From: Pseudomonas sp.
GTDB lineage: Bacteria > Pseudomonadota > Gammaproteobacteria > Pseudomonadales > Pseudomonadaceae
NCBI GenBank assembly: GCA_003488145.1
Contig: DNMQ01000466.1
Coordinates: 1-6,709, forward strand
Direction of reading: 5' to 3'
DNA: 6,709 nucleotides
In this document: positions 1 through 5,449 of the stretch, piece after piece
Position numbering within the stretch: the stretch's first letter is position 1
How the letters are laid out: the number at the start of each line of letters is the position of its first letter
Position numbers and translations under genes: made by a program
Notes under the pieces: model-generated
Told to the model about the DNA's origin: nothing
Seen by the model: the letters and a program-made list of their open reading frames with translations, nothing else
The model's database searches: none

Positions 1-815
1 GGCAGGTCAGCGGTGCCTCGGAGCAGACCCCCGCCATGGCCAACCGCACAGCCAAGGCCGTGCAGAACCAGCTGGCCGAGTTCGGACAGGTCGCCACAGC
101 GGTGCACCAGATGACCGCCACCGCGCAGGGTGTCGCGCGCAACTCCAGCCAGGCCGCCGAAGCGGCGAACAACGCGGACCGCGCCGCCAACCAGGGGCGT
201 CATATCGTCCAGGACACCGGTTCGGCCATCACCGAACTGGCCAGCGAGATCGGCCGCGCGATGGACGTGGTGCAGACCCTGGCCCGCGACAGCGAAAACA
301 TCGACGCCATCCTGGTGACCATTCGCAGCATTGCCGAGCAAACCAACCTGCTCGCCCTCAACGCGGCAATCGAGGCGGCCCGCGCCGGCGAGCAGGGACG
401 CGGCTTCGCCGTCGTGGCCGACGAGGTCCGCAACCTGGCGCAGAAGACGCAGCAGGCGACCGGCGAGATCCAGCAGATGATCCAGCAGCTGCAGAACGGC
501 ACGCGGGATGTGGTGCAGGTGATGGAGCAGAGTCAGAGCCGCACCCAGCGCAGCGTCGAGCAGGCGGATGCCGCCGCCGAGGCGCTGCAGGCGATCACCC
601 AAGCGGTCTCGCTGATCAACGACATGAACAACCAGATCGCCAGTGCCGCCGAGGAGCAGAGCGCGGTGGCCGAAGACATCAACCGCAACGTCACCAACAT
701 CGGTCAGGTCGCGCAGGAAGTTGCCGGTGGCGCCGAGGAAGCCAGCCAGGCCAGTGCCGGGTTGACGCGCCTGGCCGAACAGCAGCGTCGGCTGATCAAC
801 CAGTTCAGGGTGTGA
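1..815 (+). CDS. Methyl-accepting chemotaxis protein, C-terminal signalling domain (5' partial)
   Basis: Chemoreceptor cytoplasmic domain that signals to CheA/CheW and carries the adaptation sites. The frame is open from base 3 with no stop before the window edge, so the ATG at 36 is an internal Met and the sensor, membrane and HAMP parts lie upstream. About 270 residues are visible. The diagnostic hairpin tip is encoded at roughly 327-450: [21 protein letters not shown], then [12 protein letters not shown]. Long Ala/Gln/Glu-rich coiled-coil helices flank it on both sides, and the descending helix carries an A-S-A-A-E-E-Q-S segment typical of a methylation region. The protein ends in Q-F-R-V with no CheR-tethering pentapeptide (NWETF-like). 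Ligand specificity cannot be judged because the sensor domain is missing. The family call is essentially certain. Confidence 0.96.
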   Translation, partial: QVSGASEQTPAMANRTAKAVQNQLAEFGQVATAVHQMTATAQGVARNSSQAAEAANNADRAANQGRHIVQDTGSAITELASEIGRAMDVVQTLARDSENIDAILVTIRSIAEQTNLLALNAAIEAARAGEQGRGFAVVADEVRNLAQKTQQATGEIQQMIQQLQNGTRDVVQVMEQSQSRTQRSVEQADAAAEALQAITQAVSLINDMNNQIASAAEEQSAVAEDINRNVTNIGQVAQEVAGGAEEASQASAGLTRLAEQQRRLINQFRV

Positions 816-829
816 CGACGACGCAGCCG

Positions 830-847
830 CGCCGGTTCACGCCGGCG
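830..847. terminator. Small GC-rich inverted repeat between convergent genes (weak terminator candidate)
   Basis: CGCCGG at 830-835 and CCGGCG at 842-847 are perfect inverted copies with a 6-base loop. The repeat lies just after the chemoreceptor stop codon and overlaps the stop of the convergent SRAP gene. There is no T-run on either side, so intrinsic termination is uncertain. Confidence 0.25.
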
Positions 848-1454
848 TGAGGCACTCCGGCCCGTCGATACGCGGGTCATTCACCACGGTTGCCAGTGGG
901 CGCTCACGCAAGGCCGGCTGAGGCTGGGCCAGCAGCGCCTGCAATGTCTCGAGCGGTGTTTCGGGATCGAGCCAGGCGGCCTGCCCGGCTTCATCCAGCA
1001 TCAGTGGCCGACGCAGCGTAGCCGCGGGCAGCGTCACCACGGCGGCGCTCAGATACGTATGACCCTGTACCGGATAGGCTTCCCAGAGTGCGGCGAAATA
1101 GCCGAGCGAGCCTTCGCTGGTCATCCAGTACGGGCGCTTGCGCGCCGAGCCACGCCACTCGTAGAAGCCGTTGGCCGGCAGCAACCCGCGCCGCTGGCGA
1201 AACGCCTCGCGAAACATAGGCTGTTCGCTGATGGTTTCTGCCCGGGCCTGGGCAGGGGTGCGCGTCAGATCGGTAAGCCAGGCCGGGGTCAGCCCCCAGC
1301 GCACGCGGCTGAGCTGCAACTGCGCATCGACCTTGCGCAACAGCAGCACAGAAGCGCCAGGCGCGAGGCTCCAGTGCGGTTGCTGATCAGAGGGGAAGCC
1401 GGGCAAGGCAGCGAAGTCCTGGCTCCAGCGGAAAAGGGCGTAGCGACCGCACAT
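837..1454 (-). CDS. SRAP-family abasic-site-shielding protein (YedK/HMCES family, SOS response-associated peptidase), variant active site
   Basis: A 205-residue SRAP protein. Family members use Cys2, exposed after removal of Met1, to form a thiazolidine cross-link with abasic sites in single-stranded DNA, protecting replication forks. Visible hallmarks: N-terminal M-C-G-R-Y; R-V-R-W-G-L-T-P-A-W-L near residues 50-60; A-R-A-E-T at 70-74; L-L-P-A-N-G-F-Y-E-W at 91-100 with the catalytic-type Glu at 99; and A-W-L-D-P at 160-164. Length is normal for bacterial members. Aligned by eye with E. coli YedK (Cys2, Asn75, Glu105, His160), Cys2 and Glu99 are kept. The Asn position reads Gln69 (A-Q-A-R-A-E-T), and the His of the usual H-x-R-M-P motif falls at Thr146 (T-L-R-R-P-L-M-L). 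The start at 1454 is fixed by the required M-C. It is preceded by only a weak GAG-type ribosome site, 11 bases after the DUF2007 stop, which suggests translation as the last gene of a three-gene operon. Confidence 0.93.
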   Translation of the reverse strand: MCGRYALFRWSQDFAALPGFPSDQQPHWSLAPGASVLLLRKVDAQLQLSRVRWGLTPAWLTDLTRTPAQARAETISEQPMFREAFRQRRGLLPANGFYEWRGSARKRPYWMTSEGSLGYFAALWEAYPVQGHTYLSAAVVTLPAATLRRPLMLDEAGQAAWLDPETPLETLQALLAQPQPALRERPLATVVNDPRIDGPECLTPA

Positions 1455-1465
1455 AAAAAGACTCG

Positions 1466-1726
1466 TCAGCAGATCAGTTCGCCGGGGTAGCTCTCCGGTT
1501 CATCGCCCGGCAACGGCTCGGCGCCATTGTACGCAGCGATCAGCTGACGTGCCCGCTCGGCATCCGCATCCGCAACCATCAGTCCGAGCAGCCCGACCGC
1601 CGGCAGCTCGCCCATGGCGCCGATCAGATGACTACCCGCCAGGAATGCCTCGATGCCCTCGGCAATCAACATGCCGCTGAGCATCTCCGCCTCCAGCAGA
1701 TCGCGCGGCTCGTAGATACGCCGCAT
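1466..1726 (-). CDS. DUF2007-family small protein (putative signal-transducing protein)
   Basis: An 86-residue protein of the DUF2007 type. These have a ferredoxin-like / ACT-like small domain with no firmly established role. It begins M-R-R-I-Y-E-P-R-D-L-L-E-A-E-M and continues with a typical core: L-I-A-E-G-I-E-A-F-L, G-A-M-G-E-L-P-A-V-G-L-L, then M-V-A-D-A-D-A-E-R-A-R-Q-L-I. There is no signal peptide or membrane segment, so it is probably cytoplasmic. Two adjacent ATGs are possible, at 1729 and 1726. The 1726 start sits 7 bases after a GGGGAGG ribosome site and overlaps the upstream TGA by one base, so I prefer it. A longer in-frame start at 1759 would run into the upstream gene. The tight overlap implies translational coupling with the CPXCG gene. 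The tail after about residue 65 is acidic and Pro-rich and ends in Cys. Confidence 0.87.
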   Translation of the reverse strand: MRRIYEPRDLLEAEMLSGMLIAEGIEAFLAGSHLIGAMGELPAVGLLGLMVADADAERARQLIAAYNGAEPLPGDEPESYPGELIC

Positions 1727-1908
1727 CATTCGTCCTCCCCGCGGGTTTCCAGCTGCCACTGTTCACCGTCCGTACGCAGATCGAAGACGATCGGCCGGCA
1801 GCACACGGCGCAGTCCTCGATGTACTGCTGATCGCCCGCACTGAGATCGAGGACGGCCTCGACCGGCTCGCCACAACAAGGGCAATGAAAGAGCTGTGTT
1901 TCCAGCAT
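1726..1908 (-). CDS. CPXCG-motif cysteine-rich small protein (zinc-ribbon type)
   Basis: A 60-residue protein with two Cys pairs: H-C-P-C-C-G at residues 8-13 and D-C-A-V-C-C at 32-37. C9-x2-C12 and C33-x2-C36 can form a rubredoxin-like zinc knuckle pair, and C11 and C37 are extra cysteines. The downstream half is strand-like (P-I-V-F-D-L-R) with an acidic C-terminus. The family is a small bacterial zinc-ribbon group of unknown function. There is no signal peptide, so it is cytoplasmic. A GGAGG ribosome site lies just upstream of the ATG at 1908. It is the first gene of the minus-strand operon with the DUF2007 and SRAP genes, and the stop TGA overlaps the next start. Confidence 0.9.
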   Translation of the reverse strand: MLETQLFHCPCCGEPVEAVLDLSAGDQQYIEDCAVCCRPIVFDLRTDGEQWQLETRGEDE

Positions 1909-2147
1909 CGGTCCTCCGCGTGACTTGTCGCTATAATCGCCGTCTTTAAAGGTCGCTGATTCGAACCTTTAAGAAGACCGACTCGGTGTGTCCCGCAATC
2001 GGGCACCTTGGGCCGCAAGCAGGATTTCACAGGCATGAGGCGGAACGGCCGTTTACTCGATGAGTATGAGCCAGCCGGCTCCGGTCCGTTCCGCAAATTG
2101 CCTGCCCATCCGTTGCAGGCCCGTTCCTCGTTTCCTTTACAGAGAGC
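1909..2147. other. Divergent spacer and structured leader upstream of the acyltransferase gene
   Basis: This 239-base spacer lies between the minus-strand CPXCG operon and the plus-strand acyltransferase. Several short inverted repeats follow one another: TTAAAGGT (1946-1953) with ACCTTTAA (1965-1972); GTG/CCCG (1988-1990, 1992-1995) with CGGGCAC (2000-2006), one bulged T; GGCCG (2011-2015) with CGGCC (2046-2050); GAGCC (2068-2072) with GGCTC (2077-2081); and GCCTGC (2100-2105) with GCAGGC (2115-2120). If transcription starts near the TATAAT at 1932, the acyltransferase mRNA has a leader of about 200 bases containing all of them. I do not recognise a known riboswitch, tRNA, 4.5S or other RNA family. 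The first repeat could instead be an operator for either divergent unit. Confidence 0.4.
1932..1937 (+). promoter_or_regulatory. Possible -10 box (TATAAT) for the acyltransferase transcript
   Basis: A perfect TATAAT hexamer in the divergent spacer, 210 bases upstream of the acyltransferase ATG. No good TTGACA-like element sits 16-18 bases upstream and there is no TGn extension. The assignment therefore rests on the -10 match and location alone. Confidence 0.35.
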
Positions 2148-2151
2148 ATGA
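2035..2151 (+). CDS. Candidate short leader ORF overlapping the acyltransferase start
   Basis: ATG at 2035 opens a 38-codon frame that begins M-R-R-N-G-R-L-L-D-E-Y-E and is basic and Pro-rich toward its end. Its TGA at 2149-2151 overlaps the acyltransferase ATG at 2148 in an ATGA arrangement, the usual geometry of translational coupling. The nearest ribosome-site-like AGGA (2021-2024) is 10 bases upstream, which is rather far. The frame is also open upstream of 2035 back to a stop at 1957, as happens by chance in GC-rich DNA. I do not recognise the peptide. It could be a real leader peptide or a coincidence. Confidence 0.2.
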   Translation: MRRNGRLLDEYEPAGSGPFRKLPAHPLQARSSFPLQRA

Positions 2152-3314
2152 TGGACGAATTCGAAGCCATCCGACCCTACGCAGACGCCGAAGTACCGCT
2201 GGTCATGGCGCGCCTGTTCGCCGATCGCGAGTTTCTCGACATTCTGGCGCACTTCCGTTTCCCGCGACTGGCCGACAGCATGGGCTGGCTGATCAAGCCA
2301 GTCATTTCGCGGAGGTTGCGCAAGCAGTTCGCCAGTATCCGCACGGTAGACGCACTGCAGCACAAGATCGAAGCCTACATCGACCGCACGATCGAACGCG
2401 CTACCGACGGCGTGACCTTTTCCGGCCTGGAGCAGCTCCAGCAGGGCCGAGCCTATCTGTTCCTGGCCAACCACCGCGACATCGTCATGGACCCGGCGTT
2501 CGTCAACTATGCGGTCTATCAGGCCGGCATCCGCACGCCGCGCATCGCCATCGGCGACAACCTGCTGCAGCGCCCCTTCGTCAGCGACCTGATGCGTCTG
2601 AACAAGAGCTTCATCGTGCGCCGCTCCATCAGCGGGCGGCGCGAGAAGCTGGCGGCTTACCAGGTGCTGTCGGCGTACATCAACCATTCGATCCGCAACG
2701 ATGGCGAGTCGGTGTGGATAGCCCAGGCCGAAGGGCGCGCGAAGGATGGGGACGACCGCACCGATTCGGCGATCCTCAAGATGCTGCACATGAGCCGCAA
2801 GGACGAGGCGTTCGCGGACGCACTGGCGGCACTGCGCCCGGTGCCGGTGGCGATCAGCTATGAATACGACCCATGCGACCAGGCCAAGGCCCGCGAGCTA
2901 TACATCCGCGCCACCACCGGCACCTATACCAAGGCACCGGGCGAGGACGACGCGAGCATTGCCTTGGGCATCACCGGCTACAAGGGACGCGTGCACATCG
3001 CCTTCGGCACGCCCATGGAGCGCGCGCCCGAAGATTCCAAGCAGATGGCCCTGGCGCTGGATCGGCAGATTCTAGGCAGCTATCGGCTATTCCCGGTGCA
3101 CTACCTCGCGTACCGCCTCTGGGACGACCGTGATCCGGATATCCAGGTGCCCAGTGCCGCCGAGCTGTTCAGTCGCGAGGAAGTGGAGCGCGCCGAAGCC
3201 GAATGGAGCAAGCGTCTGGCCGCCTGCCCGAGCGTGCAGCAGCCCTATCTGATTCAGCAGTACGCCATGCCGGTGCGCAATCAGTACCGGCTCAACGCCG
3301 GTCTGGAACCCTGA
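2148..3314 (+). CDS. PlsC-like glycerolipid acyltransferase (1-acyl-sn-glycerol-3-phosphate acyltransferase family)
   Basis: A 388-residue member of the PlsC/GPAT acyltransferase superfamily, which transfers acyl groups to glycerophosphate-type acceptors at the inner membrane face. The four family blocks appear in order: A-N-H-R-D-I-V-M-D-P (107-116), with His109 as the likely catalytic base; L-N-K-S-F-I-V-R-R-S (151-160); I-A-Q-A-E-G-R-A-K-D-G (191-201), replacing the usual F-P-E-G-T-R; and R-P-V-P-V-A-I-S-Y-E (230-239). His109 and Asp115 are separated by five residues, not the classical four. No clear membrane helix or signal peptide is visible. The protein is longer than a typical PlsC (about 240 residues), with an extra N-terminal region of about 90 residues and a C-terminal region rich in Tyr/Arg. 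Start choice is between tandem ATGs at 2148 and 2151; the ribosome site is only a weak AGAGAG. The substrate is not deducible and the gene looks monocistronic. Confidence 0.88.
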   Translation: MMDEFEAIRPYADAEVPLVMARLFADREFLDILAHFRFPRLADSMGWLIKPVISRRLRKQFASIRTVDALQHKIEAYIDRTIERATDGVTFSGLEQLQQGRAYLFLANHRDIVMDPAFVNYAVYQAGIRTPRIAIGDNLLQRPFVSDLMRLNKSFIVRRSISGRREKLAAYQVLSAYINHSIRNDGESVWIAQAEGRAKDGDDRTDSAILKMLHMSRKDEAFADALAALRPVPVAISYEYDPCDQAKARELYIRATTGTYTKAPGEDDASIALGITGYKGRVHIAFGTPMERAPEDSKQMALALDRQILGSYRLFPVHYLAYRLWDDRDPDIQVPSAAELFSREEVERAEAEWSKRLAACPSVQQPYLIQQYAMPVRNQYRLNAGLEP

Positions 3315-3319
3315 ACCCG

Positions 3320-3351
3320 AAAGGCCCGAGGTACCTGATCCGCGGGCCTTT
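3320..3351. terminator. Shared terminator between convergent acyltransferase and membrane-protein genes
   Basis: AAAGGCCCG (3320-3328) and CGGGCCTTT (3343-3351) form a perfect 9-bp stem with a 14-base loop, starting 6 bases after the acyltransferase stop. The A/T ends give short U-tracts on both strands, so it can serve both genes. Confidence 0.75.
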
Positions 3352-3370
3352 CAGCGAATCGAAAACACGT

Positions 3371-3643
3371 TCAGAGCAGCCGTGAGGCCATCGACAGCCC
3401 CAGGCCGAGCAGCAGTCCAGCCCCGCCTACCCTGTTGAACAGCTGATTGACGCGCTGAGTCGCGCCATCGCTCGTCGACGCCGTTTCCAGTGCGGAAGCG
3501 ACGAGCGGCCGCCGCAGAGCGCGTGTCTCTCGCCACTGCGTCGCCAGTAGCAACCAGCCGCCGCAAAGCGCGCACAGCAGCGCCAGCCCGTTGAGAAGCA
3601 ATGCTGGGGCGATCACCAGCCCCGACTGCACATGTAACACCAT
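3371..3643 (-). CDS. Small two-helix membrane protein of unknown function
   Basis: A 90-residue protein that I do not assign to a named family, although it resembles hypothetical proteins of pseudomonads. Two hydrophobic segments are evident: residues about 8-34 (Leu/Ala-rich, with two Cys and a Gly-Gly-Trp) and about 72-87 (Gly/Leu-rich, starting R-V-G-G-A-G). They are joined by a polar loop with several Arg (W-R-E-T-R-A-L-R-R) and a Ser/Thr/Asp-rich stretch. This suggests an inner-membrane hairpin with the Arg-rich loop probably on the cytoplasmic side. An AGAGGA ribosome site lies 8-9 bases before the ATG at 3643, which supports expression. It converges on the acyltransferase and shares its terminator. 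The overlapping 74-codon minus-strand frame at 3351-3575 is an Arg-rich shadow. Confidence 0.72.
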   Translation of the reverse strand: MVLHVQSGLVIAPALLLNGLALLCALCGGWLLLATQWRETRALRRPLVASALETASTSDGATQRVNQLFNRVGGAGLLLGLGLSMASRLL

Positions 3644-4019
3644 CCAGATTTTCCTCTCTTCGAAGTCGCTCAGGCAGCCGCGTAGTGTATCCAGACGCCC
3701 GCCAGGATTCCGAATTCCCCGACGGAGCGATGTCAGCTCTGCACCATTATCAGGCCAGCTTATGACGCGCTCTTCACCGGTCGGCCTTGACTAAAGGTCG
3801 GGCGCGCCGTCACCCTCGGCATACCTCGAAACGGCGAAATAGAGCCTGTGCGGGGGCGGCAGCCAAATGCGATAACGGTCGATGGACAAGCATCCCTTTC
3901 CATCGAGCGGTTATCCGCAACCCAGGCGCTGCAGGCACAGCTCTTCAGGCCGAATCACATGGCGCAGCGGCAGCGAGCGCCACGGGGAATCAGCTATTCA
4001 GAAATGACAGGACGAGATA
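3644..4019. other. 376-base intergenic region between divergent genes
   Basis: No convincing gene is seen here. The two short plus-strand frames at 3787-4020 and 3848-4075 are Arg/Ala-rich, lack family resemblance, and the second runs into the DUF1329 start. The region must contain promoters for the membrane protein (leftward) and DUF1329 (rightward). I could not place a convincing -35/-10 pair: an isolated TTGACT at 3787-3792 has no -10 at proper spacing. The main structural feature is the inverted repeat at 3869-3918, listed separately. The AGGA at 4009-4012 is the DUF1329 ribosome site. Confidence 0.6.
3869..3918. repeat. Long imperfect inverted repeat upstream of the DUF1329 gene
   Basis: GATAAC (3871-3876) and TCGATGGA (3879-3886) are mirrored by TCCATCGA (3899-3906) and GTTATC (3910-3915). 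Each block is a perfect inverse, separated by a small asymmetric interior loop (GG against GCG), with a 12-base central loop. Two further G/C pairs (3869-3870 with 3917-3918) extend it past a bulge. No T-run follows on either strand, so it is not an intrinsic terminator. Possible roles are a regulator-binding site or an mRNA leader hairpin about 100 bases upstream of the DUF1329 start. Confidence 0.7.
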
Positions 4020-5381
4020 ATGAAAATAACAATGTTCACAACCGGAGCGCTCACGCTTTCACTGCTGGCCAGTAACGTCATGGCTGCGGTGTCCGAAACC
4101 GAGGCGGCCCGCCTCGGCAACGAACTGACGCCGATCGGCGCGGAGAAGTCCGGCAACGCTGCAGGTACCATTCCGGCCTGGACCGGCGGACTGGCTCAGG
4201 ACGCTGCGGCGGTGACGCCAGACGGTTTCGTCGGCGATCCTTACGCCAGCGACAAGCCGAAGTTCACCATCACGGCGCAGAACTACGAGCAGTACAAGGA
4301 CAACCTGACGCCTGGGCAGATCGCCATGCTCAAGCGCTATCCGGACAGCTACCGCCTGCCGGTCTACGAGACACGCCGCAGCGCGGCCATGCCGCAGCAT
4401 GTCTATGACGCCGCCACGCGCAATGCCACGCAGACCAACATGGTCCGCGGCGGCAACGGCCTGGAGAACTTCGAGAAGGCCGTCGCCTTCCCGATTCCCA
4501 AGGACGGCCTGGAAGTCGCCTGGAACCACATCACCCGCTACCGCGGCGGCTCGGCGCGGCGAGTGATCGCCCAGGCCACGCCACAGGTGAACGGCAGCTT
4601 CAGCCTGGTGAAGTTCGTCGACGAGGTGGTCTACACCGACACCCTGACCGACTACAACCCCGAGAAGCATGGCAACGTGCTGTTCTACTTCAAGCAGCAG
4701 GTAACCGAGCCGTCCCGCCTGGCCGGCAACGTGCTGCTGGTACACGAGACCCTCGACCAGGTGAAGGAACCGCGCATGGCGTGGATCTACAACGCCGGCC
4801 AGCGCCGTGTACGCCGCGCACCGCAGGTCGCCTATGACGGCCCGGGCACTGCAGCCGACGGCCTGCGCACATCCGACAACCTGGACATGTTCAACGGTGC
4901 GCCGGACCGCTACGACTGGAAGCTGATCGGCAAGAAAGAGGTGTACATCCCCTACAACTCCTACCGCCTGGATTCGCCCGAGCTGAAGTACGAAGACATC
5001 GTCAAGGCCGGCCATATCAATCAGGATCTGACCCGCTACGAGCTGCACCGCGTATGGGAAGTGGAAGCCACGCTGAAGTCGGGTGAGCGCCACATCTATG
5101 CCAAGCGCCACTTCTTCATCGACGAGGACACCTGGCAGGCCGCAGTGGTTGATCATTACGACGGTCGCAATCAGCTCTGGCGCGTGGCCGAAGCCCACGG
5201 CCTGCACTTCTACAATGTGCAGGTTCCGCTGTACTCCATGGAGACCCTCTACGACCTCATTTCCGGCCGCTACCTGGTCATGGGCATGAAGAACGAAGAG
5301 AAGAACCCCTACACCTACAACTACAAGGCCAACTCCAACCAGTACACCCCGGCGGCCCTGCGCAACTCCGGCGTTCGCTGA
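4020..5381 (+). CDS. DUF1329 domain-containing secreted protein
   Basis: A 453-residue protein of the DUF1329 family, periplasmic or outer-membrane-associated proteins with a LolA-like fold common in pseudomonads; their biochemical role is not settled. The N-terminus is a Sec signal peptide: M-K-I, a hydrophobic stretch at 8-17, and probable cleavage after Ala22 (V-M-A|A-V-S). Mature landmarks include L-T-P-I-G-A-E-K-S-G-N near 37-46, T-I-P-A-W-T-G-G at 50-57, R-R-A-P-Q-V-A-Y-D at 265-273, D-R-Y-D-W-K at 296-301, and R-Y-E-L-H-R-V-W-E-V-E-A-T-L-K at 339-353. These are followed by H-I-Y-A-K-R-H-F-F-I-D-E-D-T-W. Length matches full family members. Start at 4020: an AGGA ribosome site lies 7 bases upstream and the signal peptide begins immediately. 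Such genes often sit next to a DUF1302 partner, but none is present here; the flanking genes are unrelated and oppositely oriented. Confidence 0.93.
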   Translation: MKITMFTTGALTLSLLASNVMAAVSETEAARLGNELTPIGAEKSGNAAGTIPAWTGGLAQDAAAVTPDGFVGDPYASDKPKFTITAQNYEQYKDNLTPGQIAMLKRYPDSYRLPVYETRRSAAMPQHVYDAATRNATQTNMVRGGNGLENFEKAVAFPIPKDGLEVAWNHITRYRGGSARRVIAQATPQVNGSFSLVKFVDEVVYTDTLTDYNPEKHGNVLFYFKQQVTEPSRLAGNVLLVHETLDQVKEPRMAWIYNAGQRRVRRAPQVAYDGPGTAADGLRTSDNLDMFNGAPDRYDWKLIGKKEVYIPYNSYRLDSPELKYEDIVKAGHINQDLTRYELHRVWEVEATLKSGERHIYAKRHFFIDEDTWQAAVVDHYDGRNQLWRVAEAHGLHFYNVQVPLYSMETLYDLISGRYLVMGMKNEEKNPYTYNYKANSNQYTPAALRNSGVR

Positions 5382-5399
5382 TTCGACTGGCTGCACTCG

Positions 5400-5431
5400 A
5401 CGCCCCGCTGATCGTGGGGCGTTTTCGTTTT
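5400..5431 (+). terminator. Intrinsic terminator of the DUF1329 gene
   Basis: ACGCCCC (5400-5406) pairs with GGGGCGT (5416-5422) around a 9-base loop. It is followed by TTTTCGTTTT, a canonical U-rich tract, 18 bases after the stop codon. Confidence 0.9.
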
Positions 5432-5449
5432 CCGCCCCGTGAAAACGAA
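5424..5449. repeat. Inverted repeat joining the U-tracts of two opposed terminators
   Basis: TTCGTTTTC (5424-5432) is perfectly complementary to GAAAACGAA (5441-5449), with an 8-base loop. The left arm is the U-tract of the plus-strand terminator and the right arm is the U-tract of the minus-strand terminator read in reverse. Confidence 0.7.

Noticed and set aside
36..38. ATG at 36 as the start of the chemoreceptor gene
   Set aside because: The frame stays open to the window edge and continues with receptor-like sequence. There is no ribosome site before 36, and a complete receptor would need sensor and membrane segments upstream.
1950..1972. tRNA TPsiC-arm-like string (GGTTCGAATC on the minus strand) in the divergent spacer
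   Set aside because: The bases flanking the loop do not pair as a 5-bp T-stem, and no acceptor or anticodon arm is present. It is not a tRNA gene or an obvious tRNA-derived attachment site.
1632..2789. 385-codon minus-strand open frame spanning the acyltransferase start, the spacer and the CPXCG gene
   Set aside because: It overlaps two better-supported genes in other frames, crosses the divergent spacer, and its translation is Arg/Ser-rich with no recognisable domain.
2060..2863. 267-codon plus-strand frame overlapping the acyltransferase
   Set aside because: It gives a Pro/Arg/His-rich translation typical of a shifted frame of GC-rich coding DNA. All four acyltransferase motifs lie in the other frame.
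3787..3792. TTGACT as a -35 box for DUF1329
   Set aside because: No acceptable -10 hexamer occurs 15-19 bases downstream, so it is probably a chance match.
3787..4075. Two short plus-strand frames in the region upstream of DUF1329
   Set aside because: They are Arg/Ala-rich, without ribosome sites or family resemblance, and their ends overlap the DUF1329 start region and the inverted repeat.
4059..5396. Long 445-codon minus-strand open frame antisense to the DUF1329 gene
   Set aside because: Its product is Val/Leu/Gly/His-rich with no family resemblance. The opposite strand encodes a full-length recognised protein with a signal peptide and ribosome site. Long antisense frames are common where GC-rich codons remove stop codons.
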